In this document: one piece after another, positions 10,701 through 23,400 of the stretch
Position numbering within the stretch: the first letter of the stretch is position 1
How the letters are laid out: each line of letters begins with the position of its first letter
Assembly (NCBI GenBank): GCA_003952965.2
Contig: CM025856.1
Location: 558,797-622,796 of the forward strand
Reading direction: 5' to 3'
DNA from: Morella rubra
Lineage: Eukaryota > Streptophyta > Magnoliopsida > Fagales > Myricaceae
Length of the DNA: 64,000 nt
The notes under the pieces: generated by a model
What the model was told of the DNA's origin: nothing
Database searches by the model: none
What the model saw: only the letters and a program-made list of their open reading frames with translations
Position numbers and translations under genes: made by a program

Positions 10701-12440
10701 TCATGGGGGAGTTCACTTTTTTACATATGAGTATCTATGCTTCACATTGCTTTGCAGTTCACTTCCCAAGTCCAAGAAAAGCGGCATTCGTCTGATTCCC
10801 AGATCCCCTTTGAATACTGTTATGACTTAAGGTTTTCTATATCTGGAGGTTTTATTCTATTCTGTATTAGTTTTATCTTCGACTCTGCGGCACTGACTTC
10901 AACTTCTTATGTACAGTGCAAATCAAACCAGCTATACGATTCCTGATACAAATCTGACAATGAAAGGTGGTGACACGTATTTTCTCAATGATCCGACTCT
11001 GTAATTTTCTTTGCTTTGTTGTTTCTTTGAGATAGGTAACTAACAGGTGAGATCGCACTTCATAAGACTTTATTTTATTTGCTTTGTTGTTTCTTTGAGA
11101 TAATGGAGGTGCTTCTATGGTCACGTCCATGAAGAGTTACTATGCTAGTTGCTCCTTCCTCCCCTTTCACAAAGAAAAAGGGATAGGACTTTAATTTTCT
11201 ATTACCGCTTAATTTGGCTAAATTTGAAGTTGTTGTTTCTAGGTTGGATATGCTTATTGTCTGGGTCTTCTCAAGAGTGAAGATATAAACATCATCGGAC
11301 GTGAGTATCTCTCTATCTGTAACTTTGCTTACCTGATGAGAAAGATCTTTTTCCTATTTAAAAGCCGTTTGTCTTGATGAAGTCATATATTCCCGTTTTG
11401 CTGTCAATTTTTGAATTTTGACTTTGTGCCTACATTCTAATAAGATGAATATCAGGACTACTATACAGCTGTGGATGAAAATTAATTTTGAAGCTTATGA
11501 GAAAGCACATGAGTATTTGAATGATTTTTTATTTTAATGTGAGAATAATACATAATCTCTGGATTGATTGAAGTGGTCTTTTGAGTTAAAGGGGGGAGAG
11601 TTACTCACAGCTTTTGGTTCAATAGTTAAACATCTACGAAGTTTGCTCATCCTATAAACAAGTGCTAAATCCTTACTGTATTCACCCTTCCAGTTTAATC
11701 CTCCCTACATAGTTAAACTGATATTCCCAGTCCATGGTGGTCAAAATCATTGTGCCAGGACACTTTCAATAGGGTCAAATTTGGATATAGTTTTTTCAAG
11801 AAGATTTTTCATCCATACAAGGGTATAAATTACAGGAGGCTAGGCATGGCTGGTTGCACTCTTTTAGGCTGGGAATGGCTTGGTAAACTACGGACATTAT
11901 ATCCACATTATTACTGCATCATTAAAGAACCTGGGAAACCCATCACCTGGATTTTTTTTGCTCCCATTTGCCACTGAACACATCATTGCATATTCCTGCA
12001 TGTTTGGATTGTGATTTTGCCACTTACGATGTGTGTTTCTCAATTTCGTCCAGAAAACTTCATGACTGGTTATAACATAATTTTTGATCGCGAGAAGATG
12101 GTATTAGGTTGGAAAGACTCTGACTGTGAGTATAGTTTCATCTTCTTCTTTTTTTCCTCAAATGTATAGCGAATACCTCTTTCCATTGTGAATTCTTTGA
12201 AGTGGCTATAATGAGACAGTCCTGCTGTCCCCAGGTTACAAAGATCAGACCAGTGCATCCGGCTCTCCTGCTGTTTCTCCTGCTGTTTCCCCTGCTATTG
12301 CAGTCGACCCAGTAGTCCCAGGAGGGAGTGGAAACAATAACCTTACACCTACGGCATCACCATCCAACGATTCACCCAACTTGAAGCCTTTTACTTACGT
12401 GCTCATGATGCTTCTTGTTTCATTCTTTTCCATTGTTTGA
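7719..12440 (+). CDS. Aspartyl protease copy B (APF1-like), frame anomaly at exon 7
   Basis: A predicted secreted or GPI-anchored A1-family aspartyl endopeptidase. Exons: 7719-8029, 8493-8634, 9195-9427, 10165-10389, 10531-10666, 10758-10831, 10917-11000, 11243-11300, 12054-12125 and 12235-12440. The N-terminus (MAGGPSTACGYPC, then a hydrophobic stretch) is a signal peptide. The first catalytic motif is LDTGSDLFWLPC near residue 124 and the second is FDSGTSF near residue 330. The C-terminus has a Ser/Pro/Val-rich stalk and a hydrophobic tail. Problem: in frame, DPTL in exon 7 is followed at once by TAA. Splicing at the only nearby GT leaves the join to exon 8 one base out of frame, giving a stop inside exon 8. 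Either one base was lost, splicing is unusual, or the draft has an error. If real, the protein lacks its C-terminal end and anchor. Confidence 0.8.
10418..10435. repeat. Eighteen-G homopolymer in copy B intron 4
   Basis: A run of 18 G in an otherwise AT-rich intron, 28 bp after the exon 4 donor. None of the other copies has it at the same place. Confidence 0.85.
11010..11102. repeat. 25-bp direct repeat in copy B intron 7
   Basis: An exact 25-bp sequence containing GCTTTGTTGTTTCTTTGAGA occurs at 11010-11034 and 11078-11102, a 68-bp offset. It starts 10 bp after the problematic exon 7 end, so a local duplication may have disturbed that exon border. Confidence 0.8.
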
Positions 12441-13023
12441 TCATTCTTTATATCTGCTGAGGCTTTCTCGAGCCCTTGTATTCTCTGTATTTTGCTATCC
12501 CTTTCACGTCAGTTCGCTACAGAACTAATTGGATTCGTTTTCTGCCATGTTTGTTCATTCTTCTCTTTTTGTCAAACGATAAGAATTGGAAGCATGTTGG
12601 CTTCCTATTTTTTGTTGCACAGCAGACTCAATTTGAGGATTGGTTTGTAAATGATAGAAAGTAAATTAGCGATTCAGTTTCAAATGGTTTGAGCTTGGAA
12701 ACAATCTACTATCCATCCATAGGCGAGAACATACTGCTCTATTGATTGCTTTGCCTGTCTATACTATCCTATAGGAAGCAGGGGAAGCTGCTTGACAGCC
12801 CAACTTACCGGTGCAGCCCGTTATGTCCTTCTGTAGCTCATGCTGCCAAGTGTATAAGGAAACTTTGATCCTAATTAACTCCACATGGCCTCGGGCCTCT
12901 TCCAATTTCTTCATTTCGCTGTTACCCCCTGAACACCGACCCCCATCTCACAGCCCTTACTACCAACTTCAAACGGCTGATCACTCCTGCTTTTTATCTA
13001 GAAAAAAAAAGATCACTCCTGCT

Positions 13024-13065
<42 letters not shown>

Positions 13066-13189
13066 GTACTGACTTTTTTAGACTCGTTCCGCTCGGCCCA
13101 CTATACCACTGCCCCTTTCCTCCGAGCCAGCCACTCAGCAGAGGCGGCCGCAATACTCGCCGACCACACCATCAACACCGATAACCCGC
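12441..13189. other. Intergenic between copies B and C
   Basis: This holds the 3' flank of copy B, with no clear AATAAA close to the stop codon, and a run of 34 T at 13029-13062. No gene is supported; open frames here lack recognisable motifs. Confidence 0.5.
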
Positions 13190-13779
13190 AAGCGAAGCTT
13201 TACCCATGAAGTTACTACCCCCACCTCGAACTTTTCCGGCGATGGAACCAACGGAGACTTTGATGTCAACGGCCTTACTTACCAACTACCTTCAAGTTAA
13301 CTTCTGCATTTGTATGTCCCCTGATTTTGTTGTTTTTATGTATATGTCCCTCCCATTCAATCTTACTCATTTCCTCTCATGTTTTCTTCCTTCTCATGTC
13401 TTCCTTCTATCCGATGCTGTGGATTTTTAAAAAGTTGATAATTAAAATAGAGAAGTGTACTTTTTATAAAATAGAGAGCGAAATTTGAAAAAGCTGCTAG
13501 GAGAGTACAAGGGTTCCACGGTCAAAACAGCTATTATTTTAAGTTTCTGTAAAACATTCATCGGATATCGCCATATTTCATGACGTCCGACTAATGACTT
13601 CATTCGTTTGATCCCTTCTTCGTCTTCGTCTTCTTCTTCCTTCTCCTCCTCCTCTTTTTCTTGTGAGAACTTGTCAACTTTTCTCTTTCTCTCCCTATAT
13701 ATATGATCGTTTCAATGTCGACGAAATCAACTTATCGAGACAAAGTCATTCATACTCTCTCTACGGGAACTCCTAAGCT
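13190..13779 (+). promoter_or_regulatory. Upstream region of copy C, duplicated before D
   Basis: This segment matches 19925-20419 in front of copy D over several blocks (for example GATGGAACCAA, GATGTCAACGGC, and the stretch around AAAACAGCTATTATTT). A likely TATA box, TATATATA at 13696-13703, lies 77 bp before the ATG; copy D has TATATCTA at the equivalent place. A CT-rich stretch precedes it. The duplicated block extends about 590 bp before the start codon, so the two copies share their proximal promoter. Confidence 0.55.
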
Positions 13780-16700
13780 ATGGCTTCGCATTGTGTTACT
13801 CCTACACACTATTCTTGTACGCTGGTGGTTTTTTTATTTGTCTTGTGTTTCCAGAGCTGTCACGGGCTCGGTTCCACATTCGGCTTCGACATCCACCACC
13901 GGTTCTCCGATGTGGTTACGGGAATTCTGGGCGTCGAGGGACTCCCGGAAAAAGGGAGCCTGGAGTACTACGTCGCAATGGCGCACCGGGACCGCTTAAT
14001 GCGAGGCCGCCACCTCGCCGCCACCAACAACCAGTCCCCTCCGCTCACTTTCGCTGATGGAAATGAAACTCATTTCATCCCGGATTTGGGAAAGTAAGAT
14101 CCTCAACCGTGTTTCTCTCTTATTCATGATTATCTGTAGGTAAAATCTGCTATCAAAGAGCGTCTGTAAATGAGAATGATCTGGCCTTGTTTCCCTTAAC
14201 TTCGAATTTGGCGCGTCTGTAAATGAGGGTTTTACTGGTTCTTCTTCACTTCACGTCTCTACTAAGACTTCATTCTTAATTATGTACTTGCTATTTCAGT
14301 TCGTATTATGCCAGTGTTTCTGTGGGGACACCAAGTGTAACCTTTTTGGTCGCACTAGACACGGGCAGTGACTTGTTCTGGCTACCATGCGAATGTCAGA
14401 AATACGGTTGCGAGACTAAATATAAGACGTCATCTGGAAAGGTATGCTGTTTACTTTGAATTCTATGATCAGTTATCTATTAGCTTCTAATTATCGTTAT
14501 TATTGATTATGATAAACTGCTAATATCGCAAACTAATCTATTTTCTGATTTTGTTATCTTTCTCTTGGGAATTAAATTCCCAAACTTTAATAGCTAATTT
14601 TTTTTTTCTATGCAATACATCTTCAAATATTGCAAATAAGCATGCTTCTATGAATTAGTAAATTGCGGGCTAGATGATCAAGAAAGATTTCAACTAATGG
14701 CTTAAGATTGAGTTATAAATGGGCTTGATGGAATGGATTATGGGGCTATATATATATATGGGTTTATGTGGTTTGAGCCGTAAGGCTTGTGGGCGTAGAC
14801 TTTTGATTAATTCTTTTGAAGCTAAGTGCAGATATGGTTGACATTAATTTCTTTGAGCCGTTACAAATGGTATAGCAGGAACCTAATAACTACTAAGGTG
14901 GATTTTGAAGTTCTTGACGAGAACATCAAGGATTTAAGAGAGAGAAAGGCTAACTCTTATAAGTCTCACATTGGTTCTTGATGTGCACTTCTTTGAAAAG
15001 ACGAAAAAAAGAGTAATGAATCGAGTACGTACGGCACCACAATGGGAACTAGTAGGTGGAATTTGACCTTTCGCTTTAAAGCTAATTCCAACACAACCAA
15101 ACCAAATTCAGCGGAAAGGAGAGTAATTGGTATGAAATTTCCAGCCACTAGCAATAGCTCCAAAAATCCGAGCCTTGTTGGTTTCTCTAACCCGTGTCTC
15201 AATGCTACCAAAAAGAGATAGTTGGTGCTCATGATTAATGAATTTCCGGCCTTTCAGCTTGCTTGAGAGGGTGATTGAGACCCTATATGCATCTGTCATC
15301 ACTTGGCTTGCGAATTTGCATTACTATGTGTTGAATCTACCATTATATGCATTTTTTTTTTCTTCCAAACGAGGGACGTTGTTGGAGCCCATGTAAGATT
15401 TGCTTGGATGCGTTGTGAAAGAAGCTTCCTTGAAGTTAATGTAATTCATTGAGAGTCGCTTACATAATCATTTTATCAAGCAGGTGCTAAACTTCAATAT
15501 CTACAGCCCTGAAAGTTCATCAACAAGCCAAATACTTCCCTGCACCAGTACCTTGTGCGCATCTCAAGAGTGCTTTTCAACTAGTAATGATTGTTTTTAT
15601 CAAATTGAGTACGTTTCAGCCAACACTTCAACCACCGGGTTCATGGTACAGGAAGTTTTGCATTTAGTTACTGATGACGGTCAATCAAAAGCTGTTGATG
15701 CTCAGATTATGTTGGGGTATGTTATTTCCATGATATATATACTGAAGCGCTGGGGAAAAATATTTGAAAAGAGTCGAGCGAGGTTTTACTGATTCAATAG
15801 ATATCTCTCCTGTTCAGCAAATTTTCGTTTATCTGTGATCTAACCATCCACGTTACTTGTTGCAGTTGTGGTGTAGTTCAGACTGGTGTCTTTTTGACTT
15901 ATGGATCACCAAACGGGCTATTTGGGCTGGGTATGAGCAATGGATCTGTTCCTAGCATCTTAGCAGGAGAAGGGACGTCACCAAATTCTTTTGTCATGTG
16001 TTTCACACATGATGGGCCCGGAAGAATCAGTTTTGGAAATAATGGCAGCTCGGACCAAGGAGAAACACCATTTCAACCAGAGTGAGTTTTCACTTCTTCA
16101 TGATATAGCAATATTAAATATGGGAGAGTTTGTTTATTTGGGGCAGAATACAAATTAAATACGTTTTAATCAAATTCCATGCTAAATGTTTCTGATTTTT
16201 CTGTGGGAACTTGCTGTTATCAGTCCAAGCCATTACTACATCGGCATCACTGACATTACTGTGGGAAGTAATTCTTCTGCGACGGGGGGACTCAGTGCAT
16301 TCTTCGACACTGGTACATCATTTACAATGCTAAAAGACCCAGCCTATACTTTTATTGGAGAGAATGTAAGAGTTCAAATACAGTACTGTTTTCCGATATT
16401 TTTTGAGAATTTCATTCTAACAACGTATGAGTATATGCTGATCTTTGTTTGTTTTCCAGTTCAATTCTCAGGTCCAAGAAAAGCGGCATTCTTCTGACCC
16501 CGAGATCCCCTTTGAATATTGTTATGACTTGAGGTGATCTATCTATATATATCTGGAGAAAAATCTACATGGTTTGCATTTGTTTTCAATTCGTTAATCC
16601 AGTACTAATTTCTGAATTAATCGACTTCATATGTAGACCAAATCAAACTAGCTATCAAAACCCTGATCTGAATCTGACAATGGAAAGTGGAGCCGTATAT

Positions 16701-17405
16701 TTTGTCAGTAATCCAACGGAAGTTTTTGCTGTTCAGGTTTGGTCCAATTTCTACATAGTACTAGTGTTTTAGTTTCATGTTCCAACTCGAACTATGTTAA
16801 TTAGGTTAATGTTGTGGTCTACAGGGTGGATACATTTACTGTCTGGCTATTCAAAAAAGCGAAGACACAAGCCTTAATATTATAGGACGTGAGTATCTAT
16901 TTAGCATTAACGTTGTATATATCGACCTACTATTTGAACTGACAAATTGCTACTTACTAATTAATTACATGAATTTATTTGTTTTCACTCAGAAAACTTC
17001 ATGACTAATTACAACTTAGTTTTTGATCGCGACCGGATGGTGTTGGGTTGGACTTGGACGGACAACTGTAAGTGCATTTGTTCCTACTTAATTTACTTCG
17101 TACGTTTGGGGTCGACTATTTCAATGCCGCGGATTTCGATCTATTTCTCTTGGTGGGTTTCTTTAAGTGGCCATAATGTTGAGTCTTGCATGCTGTCCCC
17201 AGGCTACGGTACTGATGAGAATGTAAACAGTACTGCACCTAGCAGCAGCCCATCACAATCTCCTGGTGTTCCCTCTCCTCCTGCTGTCAAACCCCGAGCT
17301 CCTCCCCAAGCTCCAACAAAAAGTGATTCACCCAAGTTGAAGTCTTTTACTTGCGCACTGATCATGATCGTAATGCTCCTTGTTTCGTTTACTGCGGTGG
17401 TTTGA
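13780..17405 (+). CDS. Aspartyl protease copy C (APF1-like), intact
   Basis: A predicted A1-family aspartyl endopeptidase entering the secretory pathway, with a C-terminal tail suggesting GPI anchoring at the cell surface. Ten exons: 13780-14093, 14300-14441, 15484-15716, 15866-16081, 16224-16365, 16460-16533, 16637-16736, 16825-16888, 16993-17067 and 17203-17405. They sum to 1563 bases, exactly 520 codons plus stop, all with GT-AG borders. A signal peptide (MASHCVTPTHYSC plus hydrophobic segment) is followed by the family block GFDIHHRFSD. The catalytic motifs are LDTGSDLFWLPC (Asp near 125) and FDTGTSF (Asp near 330). The Pro/Ser/Ala-rich stalk is followed by a 20-residue hydrophobic end. 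From intron 2 onward it is nearly identical to copy A, which is broken. This is the best functional candidate of the array together with copy D. Confidence 0.9.
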
Positions 17406-17539
17406 TTAGTCTTCTTATTTTTAGAGTCCATTGCAGAACGCATTGGAAACATATTGTTTCTTTGCTTTGTCTTCTCTTCCCTATAAGAATTGGAGAAGTG
17501 TACGGTACCATTGATCAATACAAGATGGTGCACATTGTT

Positions 17540-17545
17540 AATAAA
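17540..17545 (+). terminator. Poly(A) signal of copy C
   Basis: AATAAA 135 bp after the stop codon, in the same context as after copy A. Confidence 0.5.
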
Positions 17546-17789
17546 GATTCAAGTTTTCATGAATTTTGTGAACACAGCGTGGGTAAATTTTTATGATTTC
17601 TGCAAATTATAAGTTCCACTTTCCCTTGAAAATCATATGATATATATGTAGGTCGACATTCGGTCACAAAAATTAATTTACAATGAGAACGACAATATCA
17701 ACTAGGGCATTTTTTGGTGCTTGCATGCCATATCGACTATTTCTTAGCCCGATCCAGTCATCAAGATGGGCCTTCTCTCTCGTTGAAAC

Positions 17790-19780
17790 TACGTTTAGAC
17801 CCTAAAATATATCTAGAAGGGAGGGGGGGGGTGAATAGGTATTTAAATAATTAATCTACTCTTTCCACTAATCACAGAAAGGACAAATTCAATTAATATT
17901 CAGTCAATCACCAATTAAGAACTATAAAATGCTTACACTCAATAGATTTTACAGCACTTGTAAATTCAAAGTAATAAATCTTATACAACAAATACTCACT
18001 CACAACCAGACGAATTTTACCACAGCAGTACCACAAAAACAGTGCAGAAATTCCAACAATGAGAAATAAAGATTATCACTATATTTTGGCAACTGTAAAC
18101 TAGAGACAAGGAGACATGTGCAGCAGCTATACAATCAAACTAAGTATGATTTACAACAACCGAACAATTCTAGAAACATAGTGTTTTACGGTCACTATAT
18201 AAACAAGAAACAATGTGATTTTTCGCAACAACATAAACACGAAACTTGCAGTCTTTTACAACCTATTAAACTCAAAACTTTGTGAAGATCACAGCACCTC
18301 AGAAACCAAAACAATATACTTTTCTGCAAAAATCATAACTAAAGCGACTCAATCAGCAAAACAAAGTCCAAAAAACCAATAATATGCAAACCCAATAACA
18401 CAACCAAAATCAAGAAACTTAGATCTAATATTAAGATCAACCAACAGCCACTGCTATGCTCATAAAAGATCAAATTTCCAGCACCTTTGATCTGCAAAAT
18501 AATAAACAAGATATTAGTTCAATCAAGATCAAGAAAAACGAATAATGGAGATGACACCAGAATTTTGTTGACGAAGTTAAAATCTCTTGAGGATGATTTC
18601 CCCAAGAGACAAAAACACTCCGGGTATGCGAAGGCCACACCAATCGATCCACAATAAGCTTATCAATTTTACAAGATGGTGATCAACATAAAACTCCCTT
18701 CATTTTCCAGATCCTCAATCCTTCCGTAAAGCCTTCCCAATAAAACTTTCTTAGGACAGTGCCGAGCACATGATTCTTCGACCAGCAACTCTAGACTCTA
18801 GTGGATGTCGATGAACTCATCGACCCATCTTCTTCCTCAGAAAAAGCTTAGCAGCGATCTATCTTGAGCAACTCTCAAGATCTTTCTTCTTGATGTCATG
18901 ATCTCAACAACAACCGAGTACGAATTAGAAGCCCGATGATCAGCAGTCTTTCATACTCGAACCTTCCACTACAAGAAAGTAATTGAACTCTCACAGAAAG
19001 ATACGAACAGATCAATATTTCAACAAGTAGAGAGAATGGGGGATTTTTCGTCAAAGAGGAATTTTGGGGTGCAATCTTCTAAGGACGAACAACCTTCAAT
19101 CAGTGATCTATCACACTCAAATCTTCCACCAAAGGGAAGGGAACAAACTCTTACAATCAGATCTTAGCAAATCGTTTCTTGAGCAAGGAGAGAGAAAATG
19201 AGGGATATCGCATAGAGAGGAAATTTCTAAAGTAAAGGAATGTTCAATGTACGTCAGTGATGCCAAGGCTTTGAGCAAGGATTCTAATATGTTTTAGTAA
19301 GGGTATATTGGTAAAACAAATCAGTATTTGTTTTGGGCGTGTTTCTGGAGGTTTTTTGCGAAGTCTGTAAAAGTTTCGCCAGGTTGACCCTAAGCTGACC
19401 CAACCGCCTGAAAACTGTCCCACCAACTCAGCAACAGCTCCCAAACCTTCCACACGTGATCAACAACCTTCTAGCTGTTTCCATCACGTTCTAATGAGCT
19501 CCACGTCCTCCTAGATTAATCAAGTTGTCACATACAATCTAAATTGCAAAAATACATTTATAGAATAACTATTTGACCATGAAAATGATGCCAATTTTAC
19601 ATAAACACTTTCACTCTCGAATAACTCGTGGCATGGCTTAGTCTCGTAGTGCTTGTCAGCTTGTGGCGAACAAAAAGTTTGTACAGTACCTGATCTGCAG
19701 ATAGGTCCTTCCAAAAGCATAAATAATCCCTTTTGTCTGTTTGACTATTTGTTCTGATAGTATATCGATCAAAACAGCAG
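17790..19780. repeat. Dispersed repeat after copy C
   Basis: Similarity to the copy A and orphan-exon flanks stops near 17715. The following stretch starts with GTTTAGACCCTAAAATAT and a G-run with GTGAATAGG, and near 18568 has TGACGAAGTTAAAATC followed by AAAAACACTCCG. The region after copy D (from about 25845) has the same landmarks in the same order: GTTTAGACCTTAA, GGTGAATACC, TGACGAAGTGGAAAACC, AAAACCACTCCG. The two are divergent members of one repeat family, probably a non-autonomous retroelement, since no coding region is seen. The ends are not sharply defined. Confidence 0.45.
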
Positions 19781-19924
19781 AATACACGGCCGATTAAAAG
19801 CTTAATTAATTTGATACTATACGTGTATAAGAGAACTAGAGTACGGACTAGCCAACTAAGAGCCTAATTAGATTATAAGAATGCCACCGGATCCAATTGG
19901 CGCGGAGTACTTAAAAGTTAACTC

Positions 19925-20419
19925 CGTACCACGATCGAACTGGTCCCGCGATGGAACCAATGTAGAAGCATTGGATGTCAACGGCATTACTTACCATCAG
20001 GTCCCGTGATTTTGTTGGTTTTATGTAAATGTCCCTCCCATTCACTTTTTCTCATTTCCCCTCACGTTTTCTTCCTTCTCATGTCTTTCTTTTATCTCTG
20101 TGGATAGGATTAAGCATAAGCGCTGTTTGTAAAATAACCATTGAGTTCGAAATGCAAAAAACTCCAAAGTACAAGGATTCCACGGCCAAAACAGCTATTA
20201 TTTAAGTTCTGAAAAAACATTCCTCGGATATCACTTGAGTTGTGCATATCTTAAGCTCTCTCTCTCACGACGCTGACTACTGACTTCTCTTCTTCTTGAT
20301 CTTGTGAGAACTTTTGTCAAGTTTTCTCTTCCTCTCCCTATATCTATGATCGTTTCAATGTGGAAATCAACTTATCAAGAAAAAGTCATTCATACTCTCT
20401 CTAAGGGCAATCCTGAGCC
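19925..20419 (+). promoter_or_regulatory. Upstream region of copy D, duplicate of the copy C upstream block
   Basis: It matches 13190-13779 in several blocks with indels. TATATCTA at 20339-20346 stands where copy C has TATATATA and is a weaker TATA box. A similar CT-rich leader precedes it. Confidence 0.5.
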
Positions 20420-23400
20420 ATGGCTTGGCATCGTGTTACGTCCACACGCTATTCAAGTACGCTGTTCGTTTTGTTCTTGGCCTTGTGTATCCGGAGCTGT
20501 CACGGGCTCGGTTCCACATTCGGCTTTGACATCCACCACCGGTTCTCCGATGTGGTTACAGGAATTCTGGGCGTTGAGGGGCTCCCGGAAAAAGGGAGCC
20601 TAGAGTACTACGTCGCAATGGCGCACCGGGACCACTTCATGCGGGGCCGTTTCCTCGCCGCCACCAACAACCAGTCCCCGCCACTTGCTTTCTCTGGTGG
20701 AAACGAAACTTATTTCTTCCCCTCTTTGGGACAGTAAGATCCTCAAACCACTCCTGAATTCTTCTTCTTCTTAGTTCTTATTAAATTTTTAGTGAGCTTT
20801 TGAAGAACTCTATGATGATTGTCTGTTTCTCAGAGATTGGAAGGGTCACACTAGGTAGGGCCCATCACTCACGTTATACTCCCGATGTCTCTTATTGTTA
20901 AGAATTAACACAAACTTAAAGTACTTTTGTTCTCTATATCATAAGGATCTGTTCGGCAAAATTTCTTTCTTTACTCATCTATAGTCGTTGAAGTGGTTAT
21001 ACTGCTGTCGTTTCCCTTTCCATGCCCCTCCCACCCGGGGGACAGAGAAGAACAAAACAGGTTATTGTTGATTCTGTTTGTCTGGCCTTTTACTTCTTTC
21101 TTATTTATTATTGGCGTACGTGTAAAAATGTGCTCACAAAATGTGTCCGTACAGGAGAAAGATCTGGATTGTTTTCCTAAACTTCGAATTTACCATGAAT
21201 TTTCTGGTTGACCAAACGGGCGGGGATGCAGGTTTTATATTGGGTTCTTCTTCGCGTCACTAATTCTCTACGTACTAAGACTTTATTCTTATGTTGTTGT
21301 TGTTTCAGTTTGTATTATGCCAGTGTTTCTGTGGGGACACCCAGTTCATCATTTTTGGTCGCATTAGACACGGGCAGTGACTTGTTCTGGCTACCATGCA
21401 ATTGTCATAAAGGCGGTTGCAAGACTAGCTTAGAGTTACCAACTGGAACCGTATGCTGTTTACTTTGAATTCTACCACTTATATATTAATTAGCTTATAA
21501 TTATAATTCCAATCATAATTCCACGAATTATATTATCGATTCAACTGCTATCGCAATATAATATACTATCTGATTTCGTTATCTTAATTTCTCTTGCAAA
21601 AGGTATCTCTGGTGAAATTAATACCCAGATTTTAATAGGATTTTTTTTTAATTATTTCGATTCAAATACATATGCATATACAAATAAGCATGATTCCATG
21701 AATTAGTAAATTAGGGAATAAATGATCAGAACATATTTCAACTAAGGGCTTAAGATTAAGTTCTGGGCTTGATGGAATGGGTAGGGGTTTATGTGAGGTT
21801 TGCGTCCTTATAAGGCTTGTGGGCTTGAACTAAACTTAGGCTTTTGGATAATCCACTCATTTTCTTCCTCAAAATCCTAATAATTTGATGGCAACGGGAG
21901 TAACGGAAATAGAGTGGCAACAAATGGCACATGAAGTCGTGCGTTGAATTTTAGCTTTGGGTAAGAGGAAAATAAATACAAAAGGTACGGTGATAAGAAA
22001 AGGGAGGGAGCTAGAGAGAGGGACAAAATGAAATAACAATGGAATAAAATGAAAGGAGAGGCGCTTTTTGGTGTTGCTGACAAAATAGTGGGGAAGAGAT
22101 TGTGATAGCTCGAGTATCACGTTGATGTAGAGAGAGAATAAGGAATAAGTAATGAGTTTTATCATAGTCAAGTCTCATATATATTTAGACTTTTATTAGT
22201 GCAAACTAGACTTAATAATTACTTTAAGTTTTATGAAGTGAATTTGACTAGTCCTTTTGAAGCTAAATGCAGATGCACCCGTTAACCCTTCTTTGCGACC
22301 ATAACAAACAGAATCAATGCAGGCATATTCGGTAACCAACTAATAGCCTTGGCATTTGTCATCAAGCACTTGGTGGTCCGATGGGCTTATAAACTTTTGG
22401 GATAAGGAAATGATGTCTGGAAGATATAACAGGGTTTCTACAAGGCCATCATTTTGCTGTCCTTTACTTAGTAATTGGGGGTCTTCAGTGGTTCCGAGGA
22501 CTTAACCATCAGGGTATGGAGGAGAGAGGATGGAAATTTGTTATTCGTGTCTTTCGATCATCGAAGGACATCAACTAGTGAGGACTGCTTCCAAGAGTCG
22601 GATAATGGTTAGTAATGAGCTTGGATCCCAAGTTATGTCAAGATTTATTCACCAAACTTTGAGGAGCCTGTGAAAGATCCGCAAAGAGAAGTCGTGGAGT
22701 TCGAGATACGGTATTGTCGCCAGGTAGAGAAGAAGCTTGAGATCATGAGATCATTTCCAGTCAGAAGTAACAGGAAATGATTAGACCATGTAAACATGGC
22801 CGGTGGTCTTTGTTAGAGAAAAAAGATCCAAGGGCGTGCAGGGGGTGGGGGGGCGAGCTTTCAGGGGAAGATTTAAGGGATGTGATTTCAAATGCTGGGG
22901 ATTGAGAAAAGAAATCGCGGGTCATTTGAAACAGGTCGGGAGATCATATTAGTAGTCGGGTCAGCGGGTCATTCGCCTTTAATTGACTTGGCGTGTTATG
23001 GGCCAATGGATTGTAAAGATTTAATCCTCACCGTTGCTCAGCATAATAACCGAACTTTGGCTCTATGTTACTCTGCATGCCATTGCGACCATGCTTAAAA
23101 GCTGTCCTCTAGACTTAGCATTACTATATATGTTGAACAACCATTATTTGCATTTTGTCGAAATAAAAGATGTTGAAGCCCAATGTATAGAAATCGTATC
23201 CAAGAAAGATTGAAGTGCTTGTTGACTACAATCTTATATGTGAGCTGATGATCTACAGAGATCTTAGTTCTATTTTTGGCTTAAGTTCTCCCTGCGTTTG
23301 GTTGTTTGGATTGGTGCTGAAAGAAGTTTCCTTCAATTAGTTTAGTTCCTCGAGAGTTACTTACATAATATTCCTTTCATCGAGCAGGTACTAAAATTCA

